Shown here in pieces: positions 61,097-64,000 of a stretch of 64,000 nt of DNA. A program made the translations under genes and the position numbers. How positions within the stretch are numbered: position 1 is the first letter of the stretch; every line of letters begins with the position of its first letter. The notes below the pieces were generated by a model that was not told where the DNA came from, did not search any database, and saw only the letters and a list, made by a program, of their open reading frames with translations. Source of the stretch: Drosophila pseudoobscura (taxonomy: Eukaryota > Arthropoda > Insecta > Diptera > Drosophilidae); NCBI RefSeq assembly GCF_009870125.1, contig NC_046683.1, positions 9,052,001-9,116,000 of the forward strand, given 5' to 3'.

Positions 61097-61448
61097 TCAC
61101 ATTAGAGCGCAATCTTTGATGGGAGCCGCCTGGACCGCCTCCACGGGCGCACCGCTCTCCGCCCGACGCACCTGCTGGAGCACGCTCTGGTGGTCGGGAA
61201 AGGCCAGGGTGGCCAGCTTCGAGTGCACCAACTGCTTGTCGATCGTCACCTCAAAGGAGCCGCGTCTGCCCTGACGACAGTTGACCTCCACACCGGGGCC
61301 GGCCGTCTCCAAGAGGAATTGGCGCAGCAAATGGCACTGCAGCTTGAAGTTGCACACGCCGCTGCAAGGGATTGAGTCCAGGAGTGGTCAGCAGCAGCTC
61401 ATGGGGATGGGCATCTACCTACCAGTACTCCACATCCACGGTGACCAT
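61097..61448 (-). CDS. CG15456: SelW/MIEN1-like CxxC thioredoxin-fold protein
   Basis: Exons 61448-61423 and 61361-61097 (GTAGGT donor, CAG acceptor) give 96 residues. The protein begins MVTVDVEYCGVCNF, a beta strand followed by the family's CxxC redox motif at residues 9-12. In selenoprotein W one position is selenocysteine; here both are Cys, so no SECIS element is needed. The rest (GVEVNCRQGRRGSFEV, then a hydrophobic helix) matches the Rdx/SelW fold at its usual length. The C-terminus carries CALM, a CaaX-type end that could be prenylated as in MIEN1. The cell role is a presumed redox adaptor. The CG15456 name is from memory of the fly Cys-SelW homologues and is tentative. Confidence 0.85.
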
Positions 61449-61669
61449 TGCATAAAATTCAAAATCCAATCAAAACAGAAACTGGTCTAAAATCGCCGCA
61501 GAGTTGCCAGACAGTTTGATAGCAGCGGCATCTATCGGTAAGAAAAGTGCTGACATTTTAGCTTCTTTAAGGCTATATCTAGCTTTTCTGGCTTTATGGC
61601 CTTTTTAGGATTTCAGGACGTAAAATCAACTGAAGATTTAACGTTTAACCCTTTGAGGTTTATGTTTTT

Positions 61670-61675
61670 TTTATT
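61670..61675 (-). terminator. Candidate poly(A) signal of the ASC-1/TRIP4 gene
   Basis: AATAAA on the minus strand about 50 nt past the stop at 61726. Confidence 0.5.
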
Positions 61676-61725
61676 AAATCAGCATTTTAAATGCTGAAAT
61701 CGAATGTGAGGAAGTCCTTGGCTGT

Positions 61726-63601
61726 TTAGCCCTTGTTGGCCCTGGCCCTCAGCAGCGTCTTGCAGGCGGCATTGTGCGTCTTCAGCGGCAGTTCATCTGT
61801 GGATCGGCAGGAGAGAAAGGATCAGCATAAGCCAGCCCCTTTTTGCTGGTGCGAGGGCAAACACTCACATATCTTATGATCGCCCTGGACGGGCAGAAGG
61901 ATCGGCAGCTGCTCCGGCTTGCTGCAGACAAACACATACGGACTGTCCGACTCGCCGCGGGGATAGGTGTCGCGGTACTCCTCCTGCGGCACACAGTTCT
62001 CCACATGAACGCAGCCCAGCAGGCTGCTGGTGGGATAATGCTCGGGGAATTTCATATTGGGATCTGTGGATGCGGTTGTGGGTGAAAAATTACCGAAGAC
62101 TGGACCACCTTACCCTTGTAGTGCAGCCGATAGAACTCCTCCATGTGGGCTATCTCCTCGGGATGTGGCTCTTTGGCCGTCGAGGCTATCCACAGTCGAC
62201 CGCGATGCTCGCTGTACCACACGCGTCCCTCGTGCCTGCCCAGAGAGAGAGAGACGGAGAGATTAATGAGTTAGAAATGATCATCGAGGGGTCCTGCACT
62301 GCACTCACTTTTTGATGCCGGCCACCAGCAGCGAGGCCCAGGGCTGATGCATCGACATGCACTGCCGCATGTCCTGCATCTCTAGCAGCTCCTTGTCCTG
62401 CACACGATTGTAGATGCGCTCCAGATTATCGGTCCCTGCGGGTGCCGCCGTCGGCCAGTTCTTCAGCTCCTTGCTTGGCCGATACACTGGCGGCTTGGCC
62501 ATGCCCAGATTGGGGGCCAAGGCCATGGCCGAGTGGCCCGTGAGGGATGTGCCTGTGCCTGTGGAAGCGGATGCGGCCTTGCTGATGGCCGCCAAATCTT
62601 GGATCACCTGCTGCTCGTACTCCTTGGTGACGGGCAGCTCCTCGGCCACCTCACGTCCAGCGAAATCCACCTTGATCTTGCGCGTCAGACGACTGCCGTG
62701 CTTCAGTTCGTGCATCTCGCTCTTGAGCTTCTCGTACTTCTCCCGCTCGACGTCGCTCAGCCAGACGGAGTTCTCCTGGAAGTAGTCCAGCTCGTCATCG
62801 ATGACCGTCGTACGCTTCTCGCTGTTCCGGTCGTACTCCAGCAGACGATCGCGCTGCGCCACGGCCTGCTCCAGGCCATCGCCAGGCTTCTGGTTGCCGC
62901 CTGCGTTCGAGGTTTTCTCCTTCTTCTTCAACTGACTCTTGCTGGGATTCTTGGCCATCTGGCTGATCTTGGAGGCATCCTTGGCCAGCTGCAGCTCCTC
63001 CTCGGACGTGTGAACGGGACAGCCGCAAAATAGGCACGGGCCGCTGCCCTCCTGCTGGCACACAATCCGGCCACAGGCGAGGCAGTTGTTGATAAGCTTG
63101 TGCTGCGCCGCCTGGCAGTCGCAGCGGCGGCGTCCCTTCAGCATAATGGTGTCGCCCTGCAGCCGGCCATCGTTCGAATACAGATTCACATATTTCCCCT
63201 GCTTACCCTTGGCTCCACCACCGCCAACGCCAGAAGTACCAGCGACGGGCGCTTTTTTTAACAATATTGGCGATCTATTTGGCATTTGTTTGGTCGGTGT
63301 GCCGCCCTTGGCGTTGTTGCGCGCCTGTTTGCCGCTCAGCAGCATCCGGCGGCAGTTGAGCAGAAAGATGCGATGCTCCTCGTTCTCCTCGCACAGCAGA
63401 TTACCGAAATAGTTATCAAAGTCGTAGTCATCCTTGATCTCCAGGATGGCCCTAAATAGTCGGGTCGGGTCGAAAATGTATTATTTTAGGAAAAGGAAAG
63501 GGGAGGCAACCAGCAGCCAAGGCGGTCACTCACTCCATCATCTTGTCGGTGACCACGCAGTCCAGGCACTTGGATAGCGTGTCCCGTACCCATTTTTCCA
63601 T
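61726..63601 (-). CDS. Activating signal cointegrator 1 (ASC-1/TRIP4) orthologue
   Basis: Exons 63601-63534, 63451-62309, 62235-62114, 62063-61869 and 61796-61726 join in phase to 532 residues, near the family's size. The N-terminal helical segment starts MEKWVRDTLSKCLD. A C2HC5-type zinc finger lies at about residues 133-167 (CDCQ, H, CLACGRIVC, CLFCGC). A coiled, charged middle region follows. The C-terminal ASCH domain begins at MHQPWASLLVAGIKK (about 390) and continues through HRGRLWIAS. Known role: scaffold of the ASC-1 complex (with ASCC1-3), acting in nuclear-receptor coactivation and in rescue of stalled ribosomes and alkylation damage. Probably CG11710 in D. melanogaster (from memory). 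It lies head-to-head with the partial gene at 63940. Confidence 0.93.
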
Positions 63602-63939
63602 GCTGAAACGATTATTATTTACTCAAAATGCGAAATGACGGAGATATTTGAAAACGCAAGCAAAAACGAACAGCTGCTGGCAGTGTTGATTAACTCTTGA
63701 TGCTAAACCGTGATCCCGAGCTGTGATTGTTTTCACTTAATTATGAACGTATGTAATAATAATATATGATAAAATATTAAATTAAAATTAACACAACAAC
63801 AATCAACAAATGCATAGCAAAAAATTTCAGATATTTTGAACAGCTGCTGTAACAGCAAAATTGCGCGCTAACAGCACCAAGCACCAACAGCTGATCCGGC
63901 AACGCCGCGAAATATGCTGCTCTGCTTTGCGACGAAAAA
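63602..63939. promoter_or_regulatory. Shared promoter region, TRIP4 orthologue and right-edge gene
   Basis: Between two divergent starts. It contains several CAGCTG E-box words (near 63671, 63842 and 63888) that resemble the E-box core-promoter motif of flies, and an AT-rich middle. No DRE or motif 1 was seen. Confidence 0.4.
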
Positions 63940-64000
63940 ATGAGTCGTTACTTTGAATGGTCTATAAAAACGGGTATGGACAACAACCAAGAATGTACCT
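63940..64000 (+). CDS. 5' end of an unidentified divergent gene (cut by window edge)
   Basis: ATG at 63940 with context GACGAAAAAATGAG opens a frame of 20 codons up to the edge; the peptide begins MSRYFEWSIKTG. It is too short to identify. Its start is duplicated at 55025 on the minus strand, with conserved leader bases and 11 of 20 shared residues, which supports a real coding start. Opposite orientation to the TRIP4 orthologue at 338 bp suggests a shared promoter. Confidence 0.5.
   Translation, partial: MSRYFEWSIKTGMDNNQECT

Overview
The window is eukaryotic and almost certainly from a fly of the genus Drosophila. The introns are short with GTRAGT donors. The proteins are recognisable fly proteins rich in Gln, Ser and Gly homopolymers. 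Housekeeping core-promoter elements of the fly type (DRE TATCGATA, motif 1 GGTCACACTR, motif 6 GTATWTTT) sit upstream of genes. The gene set (RhoGAP19D, GstT3, two RUN-TBC proteins, mal, cactin, a SelW-like protein, an ASC-1/TRIP4 orthologue) corresponds to the 19D-E region of the D. melanogaster X, so this is probably Muller element A. The wealth of simple repeats and minisatellites suggests a species other than D. melanogaster, possibly of the obscura group; that last point is a guess.

Layout. Positions 1-11.2 kb hold no convincing gene. They contain microsatellites, degenerate GCAGTGG minisatellites and a few promoter-like motifs, and are probably the upstream region or long introns of RhoGAP19D. 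The 3' part of RhoGAP19D (+, 11.4-18.9 kb: PH and RhoGAP domains, long low-complexity tail) follows, with a 3' UTR of about 2.1 kb. It converges on GstT3 (-, 21.2-22.8 kb), a theta-class GST with two possible N-termini. Next come two tandem paralogues on the minus strand encoding SGSM/RUTBC-type proteins (RUN, PH-like, split TBC RabGAP). Copy A has its body at 25.0-28.7 kb and a proposed 6-codon leader exon at 38.4 kb. Copy B has its body at 43.4-47.4 kb and a proposed leader exon at 53.8 kb. Then mal (molybdenum cofactor sulfurase, -, 55.5-58.0 kb) lies head-to-head with the intronless cactin (+, 58.8-61.0 kb). cactin converges on a 96-residue SelW/MIEN1-like CxxC protein (-). The ASC-1/TRIP4 orthologue (-, 61.7-63.6 kb) is followed by the first 20 codons of a divergent gene at the right edge.

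There is no operon logic; these are independent nuclear genes covering Rho and Rab GTPase regulation, detoxification, Moco sulfuration, splicing/NF-kB regulation, redox and transcription coactivation. The most interesting signals are: (1) patchwork near-identity between the two SGSM paralogues, extending through introns, which looks like gene conversion, while other parts have diverged strongly and each copy has an intron the other lacks; (2) an unexplained copy of the first exon of the right-edge gene, on the opposite strand at 55.0 kb next to the mal 3' end; (3) length-multiple-of-three, stop-free introns in RhoGAP19D. I found no CRISPR array, no intact transposon and no evidence of a wholly new multi-gene system.
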